Positions 1-8,247 of a stretch of DNA of 64,000 nucleotides are shown piece after piece. This DNA is from Longimicrobiales bacterium. Lineage in GTDB: Bacteria; Gemmatimonadota; Gemmatimonadetes; Longimicrobiales; Gaopeijiaceae. Each line of letters opens with the position of its first letter. Position 1 is the first letter of the stretch. The notes under the pieces are model-generated. The model searched no databases. It saw only the letters and a program-made list of their open reading frames with translations, and was not told where the DNA came from. The translations under genes and the position numbers were made by a program. The stretch covers positions 1,467,340 to 1,531,339 of the forward strand of contig OX638356.1 of NCBI GenBank assembly GCA_951813395.1, written 5' to 3'.

Positions 1-1
1 G

Positions 2-373
2 CTGGGAACCGAGGTGAAGTCAATCCGCGCGGGCAAGCTGGCGTTTCAGGACGCGCACGCGCGGACCCAGGCGGGCGAAATGTGGCTGCACAACCTCCAC
101 GTGGCGCCCTACGAGGCCGGGAATCGCTGGAATCACGACGAGACCCGTCCGCGCAAGCTGCTGCTGAATCGCAACGAGATCCGGCGAATCACCGCGCGAG
201 CCGAGGAAAAGGGGCTCTCGATCATCCCCCTGGACGTCTATTTTCGCGGGGGCAGGGTCAAGGTCACGCTGGCGCTGTGCCGCGGCAGGAAGCACCGGGA
301 CCGGCGGGAGGCGTTGCGCCGCAGGACCATGGAGCGCGAGGCGGAGAGAGCGATGAAGGACCGAGGCCGGTGA
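2..373 (+). CDS. smpB: SsrA-binding protein SmpB, C-terminal part (gene starts before the window)
   Basis: SmpB binds tmRNA and delivers it to stalled ribosomes for trans-translation. The reading frame is open from base 2 (L-G-T-E-V-K-S), so the start lies upstream. Family signatures are visible: GTEVKSIRAGK near the left edge, then the EAGN/HDETRPRKLL region and IIPLDVYFRGG, ending in the basic tail (RGRKHRDRRE) that reaches into the decoding site. The stop TGA overlaps the GTG start of pyrD by four bases, so the two are probably translationally coupled. Identification is firm; only the N-terminus is missing. Confidence 0.95.
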   Translation: MGTEVKSIRAGKLAFQDAHARTQAGEMWLHNLHVAPYEAGNRWNHDETRPRKLLLNRNEIRRITARAEEKGLSIIPLDVYFRGGRVKVTLALCRGRKHRDRREALRRRTMEREAERAMKDRGR

Positions 374-1242
374 GCACGGCGCGCGAGGTGTTCGGCACCC
401 GCTTCGCCAACCCGGTGCTCATGGCCGCCGGCACCTGCGGCTTCGGCGAGCCGCTCATCGACGTCATGACCCCCGACGAGGTGGGAGGACTCGTGACCAA
501 GTCGGTCACGCTCGCGCCCCGGTGGGGAAACGCCCCGCCTCGCGTGGCCGAGTACCGGGGTGGAATGCTCAACTCCGTCGGTCTCGCGAATCCCGGATTG
601 AAGGGAGTCCGCGACCGGAAACTGCCCTGGATGCGGCGCCATCTCGGAGGTCTTCCCGTCCTGGTTTCGGTTGCGGGGGCCACGGTGGACGAGTACGACG
701 CGGTTGTCACGGGACTGGAGGAGGAGGACGGACTTGTCGGGTTTGAACTGAACCTCTCCTGCCCGAACGACGCCAATCTGCACGGGACGCCGTTCTGTCT
801 CGACGGCGATGCGATGCGCGAGGTGCTGGATCGCGTGCGGCGGCGGACCTCGCGCCCGCTGCTGGTCAAGCTGGCGCCGAACGATCCCGACATCGGCGCG
901 ACCGCGGCCCTGGCCGTGCGGCACGGCGCCGACGGCATCACGGCCATCAATACGCTCCCGGGACTGCTCAGCGACGCTGCCGGGAAGCCTCGGCTCGGGG
1001 CCGGCCAGGGCGGCGTGAGCGGCCCCGCGCTGCTGCCGGCCGGCCTGGCTGCGGTGCGGAAGGTCGTCGAGGCGGTGGACGTGCCGGTGGTGGGCGTGGG
1101 CGGGATTCTCACGGGCACGGACGCGGAAACCTATCTTGCCGCGGGCGCGTCGCTCGTACAGGTCGGGACCGGATCATTCGCGGATCCGCGTTGCGCCGGC
1201 AGGGTCGCGCGCCAACTCGCCATAAGGAGCTGGAGCTCGTGA
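370..1242 (+). CDS. pyrD: Dihydroorotate dehydrogenase, soluble class 1 type
   Basis: FMN enzyme oxidising dihydroorotate to orotate in pyrimidine synthesis. The frame is open further upstream, but GTG at 370 overlaps the smpB stop and gives a 290-residue protein of normal class 1 length with no membrane-anchoring N-terminus. Visible motifs are NLSCPN around residue 127, LVKLAPN, the NT of AINTLPG, and the FMN-phosphate loops GVGGILTG and VQVGTG. Class 1B enzymes pair with an electron-transfer subunit PyrK; no pyrK is in this window, so the subclass is unsettled. It is coupled to pyrF by a GTGA overlap. Confidence 0.93.
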   Translation: MSTAREVFGTRFANPVLMAAGTCGFGEPLIDVMTPDEVGGLVTKSVTLAPRWGNAPPRVAEYRGGMLNSVGLANPGLKGVRDRKLPWMRRHLGGLPVLVSVAGATVDEYDAVVTGLEEEDGLVGFELNLSCPNDANLHGTPFCLDGDAMREVLDRVRRRTSRPLLVKLAPNDPDIGATAALAVRHGADGITAINTLPGLLSDAAGKPRLGAGQGGVSGPALLPAGLAAVRKVVEAVDVPVVGVGGILTGTDAETYLAAGASLVQVGTGSFADPRCAGRVARQLAIRSWSS

Positions 1243-1934
1243 ACGACCGGGTGATCGTCGCACTGGACGCCTCGAGCGCCCAGCGTGCGCTGCAGCTGGT
1301 CGACCGCATCGGGCCGCGGTGCCGTTTCTACAAGGTGGGGCTCGAGCTCTACACGGCAGCCGGACCTGGGGTGGTGCGTGAACTGCGCGAACGGGGACAC
1401 GAGGTCTTTCTCGACCTCAAGCTGCACGACATCCCGAACCAGGTGGCGGGCGCGACCGCCAGGGCGGCCGAACTCGGGGTGACGTTCCTCACCGTGCATG
1501 CGATGGGGGGACGGGACATGCTGGCGGCCGCGGCCGCGGCGGCGAGGGGGTCGGTCGGGCTCCTGGGGGTGACCGTGCTGACGTCGCTCGAGGAGGAAGG
1601 GCTGGGCGCGGTGTTCGGGCGCAGCGTGCCGGACGTGGGCCGGGAGGCCGATCGCCTGGCGGCCATGGTGGGAGAGGCGGGGTTGGCCGGGGTCGTGTGT
1701 TCGGCGGCCGAGGCGGCGCGGCTGAGAGCCGGGATGGGTCCAGGCGGCGCCATCGTCACTCCGGGGATCCGGCTTGCCGGCGACGCGGTCCACGACCAGC
1801 GGCGCGTGCGGACGGCCGGCCAGGCATTCCAGGGCGGTGCCACCCACATCGTGGTGGGCCGCCCGGTGACCGGTGCTTCCGACCCGGCGGCGGCCTTCGC
1901 GCGCATCGTCGCGGACGCCCGCGACGGACGCTGA
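1239..1934 (+). CDS. pyrF: Orotidine 5'-phosphate decarboxylase
   Basis: Converts OMP to UMP, the last step of de novo UMP synthesis. GTG at 1239 overlaps the pyrD stop and sits behind AAGGAG at 1224-1229, so I prefer it over the longer frame. The 231-residue TIM barrel shows DASS near the N-terminus, the catalytic DLKLHDIPNQV at about residues 61-71 and the phosphate-binding VTPGIR and IVVGRPV near the C-terminus. pyrD-pyrF adjacency fits a small pyrimidine operon downstream of smpB. Confidence 0.95.
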   Translation: MNDRVIVALDASSAQRALQLVDRIGPRCRFYKVGLELYTAAGPGVVRELRERGHEVFLDLKLHDIPNQVAGATARAAELGVTFLTVHAMGGRDMLAAAAAAARGSVGLLGVTVLTSLEEEGLGAVFGRSVPDVGREADRLAAMVGEAGLAGVVCSAAEAARLRAGMGPGGAIVTPGIRLAGDAVHDQRRVRTAGQAFQGGATHIVVGRPVTGASDPAAAFARIVADARDGR

Positions 1935-1956
1935 CACGCGACACGACGCGTGCGCC

Positions 1957-1963
1957 TATATTT
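1957..1963 (+). promoter_or_regulatory. Possible -10 element upstream of cysS
   Basis: TATATTT lies in the 77-base gap after pyrF, about 50 bases before the cysS start. CTGACA at 1931-1936 is the only -35-like hexamer, with an over-long 20-base spacer. Similar TAnnTT boxes recur before several other transcription-unit starts here. Weak sequence-only prediction. Confidence 0.3.
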
Positions 1964-1975
1964 CACCACCCATAG

Positions 1976-2016
1976 CCCGCTGGACGCCGGAATGAACCCG
2001 CTGGACGCCGGATGAA
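1976..2016 (+). repeat. Short tandem duplication containing the cysS start
   Basis: Two copies of an approximately 20-base unit lie head to tail (1976-1996 and 1997-2016), differing by one inserted A. Each carries GCTGGACGCCGG followed by ATGAA. The first copy creates a 7-codon reading frame (M-N-P-L-D-A-G) from 1992 whose TGA overlaps the cysS ATG at 2012, so the duplication gives a minute upstream frame coupled to cysS. Confidence 0.7.
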
Positions 2017-3463
2017 ACTCTACGACTCGCTGCGCCGCGACACCTGCGGCTTCGTGCCGCTGAACCCGGGACGTGTCACCGTCTACGGCTGCGGACCGAC
2101 GGTGTACGACTTCGCTCACATCGGCAACTTCCGCGCCTTCATGGTATACGACCTGCTCCACCGCCACCTGAAGTGGCGTGGCTACGAGGTGGACTTCGTC
2201 GTGAACTTCACCGACGTTGACGACAAGACCATCGCCGGTGCGAGTGCGGCGGGACAGCGGCTTGCGGAGCACACCGCGCCCTTCGTCGAGGCATTTCGAG
2301 AAGATTCGCGGACGCTCGGATTCCTCCCGTTCTCGCGTCATCCGCGCGCGACCGGGTACATACCCGCCATGCTGGACTTTGTCGAGCGGCTCGTGCGGAG
2401 TGGCACCGCCTACCACGCCGCCGACGGTTCCGTCTACTACGACGTGTCGGCCTTCGGCGGCTACGGCCGCCTCTCCGGGAAGGGAACGGAGACCGGCACC
2501 GCGCGCTCGCGCATTGCGGCGGACGAGTACGAGAAGGGCGACTCCCGTGACTTCGCGCTCTGGAAGGCCGTGCAGCCGGGCGACCGGGAGGTGGGGGCGG
2601 TGTGGGATTCTCCCTGGGGGCCGGGCAGGCCGGGGTGGCACCTGGAGTGCTCGGTCATGGCCCGGGCCCTCCTGGGGGACACGATCGACATCCACCTTGG
2701 GGGCGAGGACCTGCTCTTCCCGCATCACGAGAACGAGATCGCGCAGTCGGAGGTGGCGACCGGCCGGCCGCTCGCGCGTTTCTGGATGCACGTGAAGCAC
2801 CTGAAGGTCGACGATCGCAAGATGTCCAAGTCGCTCGGGAACTTCCACACCGTGCGCGAGCTCGTCGACCAGGGCCATGATCCCGCCGCGATCCGCTGGG
2901 TGCTCCTGTCCGCCCACTACCGCAGCGAACTGAACTTCACGAGAGATGGGCTGGAGGACGCGACCAACTCGGTTCAGCGCCTGCTCGACCTCCGGCACCG
3001 CGTCCGGGAAGCGCCGACGGCACCCGGGCCGGGAGGGACACTGGCCGCCGTCGCGCGCGAACATCTCGCGGCGTTCGGCCGGGCGCTGGATCAGGATCTG
3101 AACGCGCCCCGCGCCATGGCCGCGCTGTGGGCGCTCGCGAGGGACGTCAACACGGGCCTCGACGGAGCCGGTGGCGGGATTGCGGGCGAGGACCGTGCCG
3201 AAGTGCTCACCGTGCTCGGCGAGATGGATGCGGTGCTCGGCATCCTGGACCTTGCCGCCGGCAGCCGCGAGGTCGGCGACGAGGCCGAGGAGTGGATCCG
3301 CCGGAGAGTGGAGGCCCGCAACCAGGCCCGCGCGCGGCGCGACTTCGAGACCGCGGACCGCCTCCGCGACGAGCTGGCGGCCGAGGGTGTGCAACTGGAG
3401 GACGGGCCGGAGGGTACGAGGTGGAAGCAGGTGCACGTCGGCACCTCCGCGAAGAGTGGTTGA
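2012..3463 (+). CDS. cysS: Cysteine--tRNA ligase
   Basis: Class I aminoacyl-tRNA synthetase charging tRNA-Cys. The 483-residue product has normal length. The Cys of YGCGPTVYD and Cys/His residues in LECSVM and FPHHENEIAQSE match the zinc and cysteine recognition site. HIGN at about residue 37 is the HIGH motif, and KMSKS at about residue 270 is the adenylate-activation loop. The C-terminal DALR-type helical region ends near ARNQARARRDFETADRLRD. The ATG at 2012 overlaps the stop of a 7-codon frame generated by a local duplication. Confidence 0.97.
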   Translation: MKLYDSLRRDTCGFVPLNPGRVTVYGCGPTVYDFAHIGNFRAFMVYDLLHRHLKWRGYEVDFVVNFTDVDDKTIAGASAAGQRLAEHTAPFVEAFREDSRTLGFLPFSRHPRATGYIPAMLDFVERLVRSGTAYHAADGSVYYDVSAFGGYGRLSGKGTETGTARSRIAADEYEKGDSRDFALWKAVQPGDREVGAVWDSPWGPGRPGWHLECSVMARALLGDTIDIHLGGEDLLFPHHENEIAQSEVATGRPLARFWMHVKHLKVDDRKMSKSLGNFHTVRELVDQGHDPAAIRWVLLSAHYRSELNFTRDGLEDATNSVQRLLDLRHRVREAPTAPGPGGTLAAVAREHLAAFGRALDQDLNAPRAMAALWALARDVNTGLDGAGGGIAGEDRAEVLTVLGEMDAVLGILDLAAGSREVGDEAEEWIRRRVEARNQARARRDFETADRLRDELAAEGVQLEDGPEGTRWKQVHVGTSAKSG

Positions 3464-3550
3464 CCCCGGCCGCGACTCGCCGCCGCAAGGATGGACCGGA
3501 CGGACGGGTCCACTTCCCTGCAGCCGGAATCGGAGGCAACTTTCCGAAGC

Positions 3551-3623
3551 GCTGACGTAGCTCAGTTGGTAGAGCAGCTGATTTGTAATCAGCAGGTCCG
3601 GGGTTCGAGTCCCCGCGTCAGCT
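3551..3623 (+). tRNA. tRNA-Thr (anticodon UGU)
   Basis: Cloverleaf of 73 bases. The acceptor stem GCTGACG pairs with CGTCAGC. The anticodon stem GCTGA/TCAGC encloses TTTGTAA with TGT at 3584-3586. The T loop is GTTCGAGTC. The 3' CCA is not encoded. First of four tRNA genes ahead of tuf. Confidence 0.97.
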
Positions 3624-3745
3624 TGTCCGATGGAAACCGACATTGATGCTCGTCGACCAAACAGTTATCTTTCTTTGCTCGTTTCCATCCGAGCCCGGGG
3701 ACGCCGACAGCCAGCTTGGCGGGCAGGGGTGGGAACGTGTTTTTT
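3624..3745 (+). promoter_or_regulatory. AT-rich spacer with inverted repeat and possible promoter
   Basis: This 122-base spacer between tRNA-Thr and tRNA-Tyr is clearly richer in A and T than its surroundings. GATGGAAAC at 3629-3637 is exactly inverted as GTTTCCATC at 3681-3689. Between the arms sit TTGATG (3643-3648) and TTATCT (3665-3670), 16 bases apart, a plausible -35/-10 pair reading toward tRNA-Tyr and tuf. A TTTTTT run ends at 3745. It could be an internal promoter, a processing structure or both. Confidence 0.35.
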
Positions 3746-3828
3746 GGTGGGGTACCGAAGCGGCCAAACGGGGCAGACTGTAAATCTGCTGGCAGACGCC
3801 TACGTAGGTTCGAATCCTACCCCCACCA
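3746..3828 (+). tRNA. tRNA-Tyr (anticodon GUA)
   Basis: Class II tRNA with a long variable arm, 83 bases. GGTGGGG pairs with CCCCACC. The anticodon loop CTGTAAA carries GTA at 3780-3782 inside the stem GCAGA/TCTGC, and the T loop is GGTTCGAATCC. CCA is not encoded. It lies second in the tRNA-tuf array. Confidence 0.97.
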
Positions 3829-3870
3829 TGGAGGCACCCCGGAGCTGGGCCCGGGGTCCCTCCGATGGCT

Positions 3871-3944
3871 GCGGGAGTAGCTCAGTTGGCTAGAGCATCA
3901 GCCTTCCAAGCTGAGGGTCGCCGGTTCGAATCCGGTCTCCCGCT
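3871..3944 (+). tRNA. tRNA-Gly (anticodon UCC)
   Basis: 74 bases. The acceptor arms GCGGGAG and CTCCCGC pair fully. The anticodon loop CTTCCAA carries TCC at 3905-3907, reading GGA/GGG. The T arm is CCGGTTCGAATCCGG. It is third in the array ahead of tuf. GGG is the favoured glycine codon in most of that tuf gene. Confidence 0.97.
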
Positions 3945-3991
3945 CTCGGTCGGCCCGGGTTGTCCCGGGGCGAACCGGTGCGACACGAGGT

Positions 3992-4063
3992 GCTCTGGTA
4001 GCTCAGTGGTAGAGCGCTTCCTTGGTAAGGAAGAGGTCGCGGGTTCAATCCCCGCCCAGAGCT
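3992..4063 (+). tRNA. tRNA-Thr (anticodon GGU)
   Basis: 72 bases. GCTCTGG pairs with CCAGAGC. The anticodon stem CTTCC/GGAAG encloses TTGGTAA with GGT at 4024-4026. The T arm is CGGGTTCAATCCCCG. It is the second threonine isoacceptor of the array and the last tRNA before tuf. The 110 bases from here to the tuf ATG show no further clear signal. Confidence 0.96.
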
Positions 4064-4173
4064 TGGCGGGACGGGGAGCGAATCCGGGCCGCGGGACGTG
4101 AACGACAACGGCAGGACGACATCGGGCAATCGGGAGTGCCCGCGTCAAGGACCTCAATTCAAACGGGGGTAGA

Positions 4174-5364
4174 ATGGCGAAGGAGACCTTCGAGCGGACG
4201 AAGCCGCACGTGAACGTGGGGACGATTGGGCACGTGGACCACGGGAAGACGACGTTGACGGCGGCGATCACGCTGTCGCAGGCGAAGAAGTTTGGTGGGG
4301 ACGCGATCGCGTTCGACGAGATCGACAAGGCGCCTGAGGAGCGGGAGCGTGGGATCACGATTGCGACGGCACACGTGGAGTACGAGACGGCGAATCGGCA
4401 CTACGCGCACGTGGACTGTCCGGGGCACGCGGACTACGTGAAGAACATGATCACGGGTGCGGCGCAGATGGACGGGGCGATTCTGGTGGTGAGCGCTGCG
4501 GACGGACCGATGCCGCAGACGCGGGAGCACGTGCTGTTGGCGCGGCAGGTGAACGTGCCGCACATCGTGGTGTTCCTGAACAAGGTGGACATGGTGGACG
4601 ACGAGGAGTTGCTGGAGCTGGTGGAGCTGGAGGTACGGGAGCTGCTGAGCGAGCAGGGGTTTCCGGGGGATGATCTGCCGGTGGTGCACGGGAGCGCTCT
4701 GGAGGCGCTGGAGGCGGGGGGCGAGGGGGAAGCGGTGGGGTGCATCGAAGAGCTGATGGACGCGATCGATGCGTACATTCCGGAGCCGGAGCGGGACATC
4801 GACAAGCCGTTCCTGATGCCTGTGGAGGACGTGTTCTCGATCACGGGCCGGGGGACGGTGGCGACGGGCCGGATCGAGCGGGGGTTGATCAAGAAGGGTG
4901 AGCAGGTGGAGATCGTGGGGATGGGAGCGGACCGCAAGACGGTGGTGACGGGGGTGGAGATGTTCCGGAAGCTCCTGGACGAGGGGCAGGCGGGAGACAA
5001 CGCGGGTCTGCTGCTGCGTGGGGTGGGGAAGACGGAGATCAGCCGGGGCCAGGTTCTGGCGATTCCGGGGTCGATCACGCCGCACACGAAGTTCAAGGGC
5101 GAGGTGTACGTGCTGACGAAGGAGGAGGGGGGCCGTCACACGCCGTTCTTCAACGGATACCGGCCGCAGTTCTACTTCCGTACGACGGACGTGACGGGCT
5201 CGGCGATGCTGCCCGATGGGGTGGAGATGGTGATGCCGGGGGACAACGTGCAGATGGAAGTGGAACTGATCACGCCGATCGCGATGGACGAAGAGCTTCG
5301 TTTCGCGATCCGCGAGGGCGGCCGCACCGTCGGTGCCGGCGTCGTTACCTCCATCATCGAGTAG
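4174..5364 (+). CDS. tuf: Elongation factor Tu
   Basis: GTPase that delivers aminoacyl-tRNA to the ribosome. The 396-residue product is full length: G1 GHVDHGKT at residues 19-26, G2 RGITI, G3 DCPGHADY, G4 NKVDMVD, then beta-barrel domains 2 and 3 ending in VTSIIE. GGGGG lies just before the ATG. The codon choice is odd: most of the gene prefers GGG, ACG, GCG and CGG, while about the last 25 codons (from roughly 5290) switch to the GGC/ACC/GTC style of its neighbours. It follows the four-tRNA array and precedes secE by six bases. Confidence 0.99.
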   Translation: MAKETFERTKPHVNVGTIGHVDHGKTTLTAAITLSQAKKFGGDAIAFDEIDKAPEERERGITIATAHVEYETANRHYAHVDCPGHADYVKNMITGAAQMDGAILVVSAADGPMPQTREHVLLARQVNVPHIVVFLNKVDMVDDEELLELVELEVRELLSEQGFPGDDLPVVHGSALEALEAGGEGEAVGCIEELMDAIDAYIPEPERDIDKPFLMPVEDVFSITGRGTVATGRIERGLIKKGEQVEIVGMGADRKTVVTGVEMFRKLLDEGQAGDNAGLLLRGVGKTEISRGQVLAIPGSITPHTKFKGEVYVLTKEEGGRHTPFFNGYRPQFYFRTTDVTGSAMLPDGVEMVMPGDNVQMEVELITPIAMDEELRFAIREGGRTVGAGVVTSIIE

Positions 5365-5370
5365 AGCATC

Positions 5371-5577
5371 ATGCCGAGCATCGCCAACGCCAGGAATTTC
5401 GTTCAGGAATGCATCGCCGAGATGGAGAAGGTCACGTGGCCCGACCGTGACCAGCTCCGCAACGCGACCTGGGTGGTCGTTCTCTTCACAATCCTGATAT
5501 CGCTGGTCATCTGGATTATGGACACCATCTCCAGGCTGGTCATCGTCGACTTCATCATGGGGGTCTTCCGGTCTTGA
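5371..5577 (+). CDS. secE: Preprotein translocase subunit SecE
   Basis: Small essential subunit of the SecYEG translocon in the inner membrane. The 68 residues comprise the conserved amphipathic segment (FVQECIAEMEKVTWPDRDQL) followed by one membrane span (VVVLFTILISLVIWIMDTI), the single-helix form of the family. It sits six bases after tuf. The rpmG and tRNA-Trp genes that many bacteria carry at this junction are absent. Its TGA overlaps the TTG start of nusG. Confidence 0.96.
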   Translation: MPSIANARNFVQECIAEMEKVTWPDRDQLRNATWVVVLFTILISLVIWIMDTISRLVIVDFIMGVFRS

Positions 5578-6110
5578 GCGGCGACGAGCGCTGGTACGCG
5601 GTCCAGACGCAGGCCCGGCACGAGAACCGGGTCTGTCGCATGATCCAGCAGGAGATCGACAAGGACACCGATCCCGAACGGGGGATACGGGAGGTCCTGG
5701 TACCGACCCATGAGGTCGTCGAGATCCGGCGCGGCAAGCGCGTGCCCGTGGTCAAGCCGCTCTATCCCGGCTATGTGCTGGTCCGGATGATCCTCAACCA
5801 GCAGACCGAGCACGCGATCAGTGCGATGAAGGGCGTGAGGTTCGTGGGGCAGGGTGGCGGTCCTCAGCCGCTCCGCGAGGAGGACATCAACCGAATCATG
5901 GGGGTCGAGGTCGAGGAGGAAGTGGACGGCCGCGAGGAGATCCCCTTCCGGGCGGGTCAGGTCGTCGAGGTGATCCAGGGGCCCTTCACGGATTTCTCCG
6001 GAACGGTCCAGGAGGTATACCCCGAAAAGGGCAAGGTCAAGGTCGAAGTGTCGCTCTTCGGCCGCCCGACATCGGTCGAGTTGGACTTCACCCAGTTGCG
6101 CGGCTTCTAG
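5574..6110 (+). CDS. nusG: Transcription termination/antitermination factor NusG
   Basis: NusG binds the RNA polymerase clamp and links it to Rho or the ribosome. The 178-residue protein has the NGN domain at the N-terminus (ERWYAVQTQARHENRV; LYPGYVLVRM) and a C-terminal KOW domain from about residue 124 (FRAGQVVEVIQGPF ... GRPTSVELDFTQL). The start is TTG at 5574 overlapping the secE stop in a TTGA; no better start exists before the conserved WYAVQT. secE-nusG-rplK order is the usual bacterial arrangement. Confidence 0.96.
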   Translation: MSGDERWYAVQTQARHENRVCRMIQQEIDKDTDPERGIREVLVPTHEVVEIRRGKRVPVVKPLYPGYVLVRMILNQQTEHAISAMKGVRFVGQGGGPQPLREEDINRIMGVEVEEEVDGREEIPFRAGQVVEVIQGPFTDFSGTVQEVYPEKGKVKVEVSLFGRPTSVELDFTQLRGF

Positions 6111-6131
6111 AGGTCCGCGGGAGTCTTCAAG

Positions 6132-6569
6132 ATGGCAAAGAGAGTTCTGGGCTTCATCAAGCTGCAGATCAGCGGAGGGCAGGCGAATCCGGCGCCGCCG
6201 GTCGGCCCGGCCCTCGGGCAGCATGGCGTGAACATCATGGACTTCTGCAAGCAGTTCAACGCCAGGACGAAACAGCAGGCGGGGACCCTGATTCCCGTCG
6301 AGATCACGGTCTACGCCGATCGCTCGTTCTCGTTCGTCACCAAGACGCCGCCGGCCTCCTTCCTGATCATGCGCGCCGCCGGACTCGAGAAGGCGTCCTC
6401 CGAGCCGCACATGGAAAAGGTCGCGGCGCTGTCGGTGGCCCAGGTCAGGGAGATTGCGGAAGCGAAGATGCAGGACCTGAACACCGACGACATCGTCTCG
6501 GCCATGAGAATGATCAAGGGCACCGCTCGCTCGATGGGAATCGAGGTGGACGGTGAGCTCACCGCCTGA
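6132..6569 (+). CDS. rplK: 50S ribosomal protein L11
   Basis: L11 forms the GTPase-associated stalk base with 23S rRNA. The 145-residue product has the N-terminal [20 protein letters not shown] segment (with the prolines of the thiostrepton-binding cleft) and the C-terminal rRNA-binding domain ending in [10 protein letters not shown]. Only 21 bases separate it from nusG, so there is no room for a separate L1-binding leader. It is the first of the L11-L1-L10-L7/L12 run. Confidence 0.98.
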   Translation: MAKRVLGFIKLQISGGQANPAPPVGPALGQHGVNIMDFCKQFNARTKQQAGTLIPVEITVYADRSFSFVTKTPPASFLIMRAAGLEKASSEPHMEKVAALSVAQVREIAEAKMQDLNTDDIVSAMRMIKGTARSMGIEVDGELTA

Positions 6570-6580
6570 CGGAGGAACGC

Positions 6581-7279
6581 GTGCCAAAGCGTGGCAGGAA
6601 ATACACCGGCGCCCGGCAGACCTATGACCGGCAGACCCGGCACTCGCCCGACGAGGCGCTGGGCAGGGTCAAGGAGGTCGCCTTCGCCGGCTTTGACGAG
6701 AGCATCGACGTCGCAACCCACCTGGGGGTCGACCCCAGGAAGGCCGACCAGGTCGTGCGTGGCACCGTGGTGCTGCCGCACGGGACCGGCAAGGCCCCGC
6801 GGGTGCTTGCGATTTGCCAGGGTGACAACGAGGACGAGGCGAGGGAAGCCGGTGCCGATTTCATCGGGGTCGAATACGTCGAGAAGATCAAGGAAGGGTG
6901 GCTGGATTTCGATGTCTGCGTGGCCACGCCCGACCTCATGCGCATGGTTGGCCCGCTCGGCCGCATACTCGGGCCCCGTGGGCTGATGCCGACTCCGAAG
7001 GCCGGAACGGTCACGCCCGACGTCGGGCGTGCGATCCGCGAGATCAAGGCGGGCAAGATCGAATACCGCGTGGACAAGACGGGCAACCTGCACGCGCCCA
7101 TAGGACGGGTTTCGTTCGACGTGGCGCTCCTCTCGGAGAATCTGAGAGCGTTCATGGCCTCGGTCCTGCGCGCAAAGCCCGCGGCATCAAAGGGCACGTA
7201 CGTCAAGAGCGTGACGGTGTCGAGCACAATGGGACCGGGCGTCCCTGTAGATCCCAACAGCTTTACGCGGAGCGCCTGA
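6581..7279 (+). CDS. rplA: 50S ribosomal protein L1
   Basis: L1 binds the mobile stalk of 23S rRNA and in many bacteria represses its own operon. The 232-residue product carries the hallmark [20 protein letters not shown] and [14 protein letters not shown]. The start is GTG at 6581 with GGAGGA at 6571-6576 just upstream. It follows rplK by 11 bases and precedes rplJ by four. Confidence 0.98.
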   Translation: MPKRGRKYTGARQTYDRQTRHSPDEALGRVKEVAFAGFDESIDVATHLGVDPRKADQVVRGTVVLPHGTGKAPRVLAICQGDNEDEAREAGADFIGVEYVEKIKEGWLDFDVCVATPDLMRMVGPLGRILGPRGLMPTPKAGTVTPDVGRAIREIKAGKIEYRVDKTGNLHAPIGRVSFDVALLSENLRAFMASVLRAKPAASKGTYVKSVTVSSTMGPGVPVDPNSFTRSA

Positions 7280-7283
7280 GACG

Positions 7284-7820
7284 ATGACCAGAGAACAGAA
7301 GGAGAGCTTCGTCGCGGAGTTCCGGGAGCGCCTCGACCGTGCCGAGGCGATCTTTCTCACGGACTTCACGGGACTCGACGTCAAGGCGATGACCAGCCTC
7401 CGCAGCAAGCTGAAGAAGTCGGGCGGGGAATACCTGGTGGTCAAGAACCGGCTGGTGCGGCGCGCGCTGGCCGACACGCGGATCCCGGACATTTCCGGGT
7501 TCCTCACGGGGCCCACCGGCGTGGTCTTCGGGGACGGCGATATTGTCGATGCCGCCAGGACCGTTACCGACTTCGCAAAGGAAAACGGGGACAGGCCGGT
7601 CTTCAAGGTCGGCGTCCTGGAAACCGATATTCTCGACCCGGCGCAAATCGAACGCGTCGCCGGTCTGCCCCCCAGAGAGGTCCTCCTGGCTCAGGTCGCT
7701 GGAGTGCTGGAAGGACCGATGTCCGCTCTGGTGGGTGCCCTGGAGGGCAAGATTCAGGAGATGGCGGGACTGTTCGAGGCACTTCGCGAGCAACGGGAAT
7801 CGAAAGCAAGCGACGGCTGA
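7284..7820 (+). CDS. rplJ: 50S ribosomal protein L10
   Basis: L10 anchors the L7/L12 dimers of the ribosomal stalk. The 178-residue product has an N-terminal globular domain ([32 protein letters not shown]) and a C-terminal helix ([20 protein letters not shown]) that binds L7/L12. Only four bases separate it from rplA, so the long L10 leader found in many rplJL operons cannot be present here. Confidence 0.97.
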   Translation: MTREQKESFVAEFRERLDRAEAIFLTDFTGLDVKAMTSLRSKLKKSGGEYLVVKNRLVRRALADTRIPDISGFLTGPTGVVFGDGDIVDAARTVTDFAKENGDRPVFKVGVLETDILDPAQIERVAGLPPREVLLAQVAGVLEGPMSALVGALEGKIQEMAGLFEALREQRESKASDG

Positions 7821-7866
7821 CCACTACGCCCGGCTGGCCGGGTGAATCCAGGAAAGAGAGCATACT

Positions 7867-8247
7867 ATGGCTGCGAACCAACAGGAACTTCTCGAAACCT
7901 TTGGCAAGATGACCGTGATCGAACTCTCGGAGTTCGTCGAGGCCTTCAAGGATCGGTTCAACGTGACCGCCGCGGTCGCTCCCGTCATGACGGGGCCGGC
8001 AGAAGCGACGAACGGCCAGGGCGAACCCGCGGAGCAGGACGAATTCGAGGTGGTGCTCGAGTCGTTCGGCGCCAAGAAGATCCAGGTCATCAAGGTGATC
8101 CGACAGATCACCAGCCTGGGGCTGAAGGAAGCCAAGGAGCTGGTCGACAAGGCTCCCAGCACGGTCAGGGAAGCGGTCAGCAAGGACGACGCCGCGGACA
8201 TCAAGGAAAAGCTCGAGGCGGCTGGCGCCAGCGTTGTAGTCAAGTAG
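7867..8247 (+). CDS. rplL: 50S ribosomal protein L7/L12
   Basis: The multicopy stalk protein that recruits translation factors. The 126 residues comprise an N-terminal dimerisation helix region ([20 protein letters not shown]), an Ala/Pro/Gly-rich hinge, and the C-terminal factor-binding domain ([44 protein letters not shown]). GGAAAGAGAG precedes the ATG. The 46-base gap from rplJ is larger than at the other junctions, which would suit the higher expression L7/L12 needs. Confidence 0.98.
   Translation: MAANQQELLETFGKMTVIELSEFVEAFKDRFNVTAAVAPVMTGPAEATNGQGEPAEQDEFEVVLESFGAKKIQVIKVIRQITSLGLKEAKELVDKAPSTVREAVSKDDAADIKEKLEAAGASVVVK

Noticed and set aside
7280-7283. L10 leader or L1-binding leader for autoregulation of the ribosomal operon
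   Set aside because: Only 4 bases before rplJ and 21 before rplK; no room for the known leader structures.
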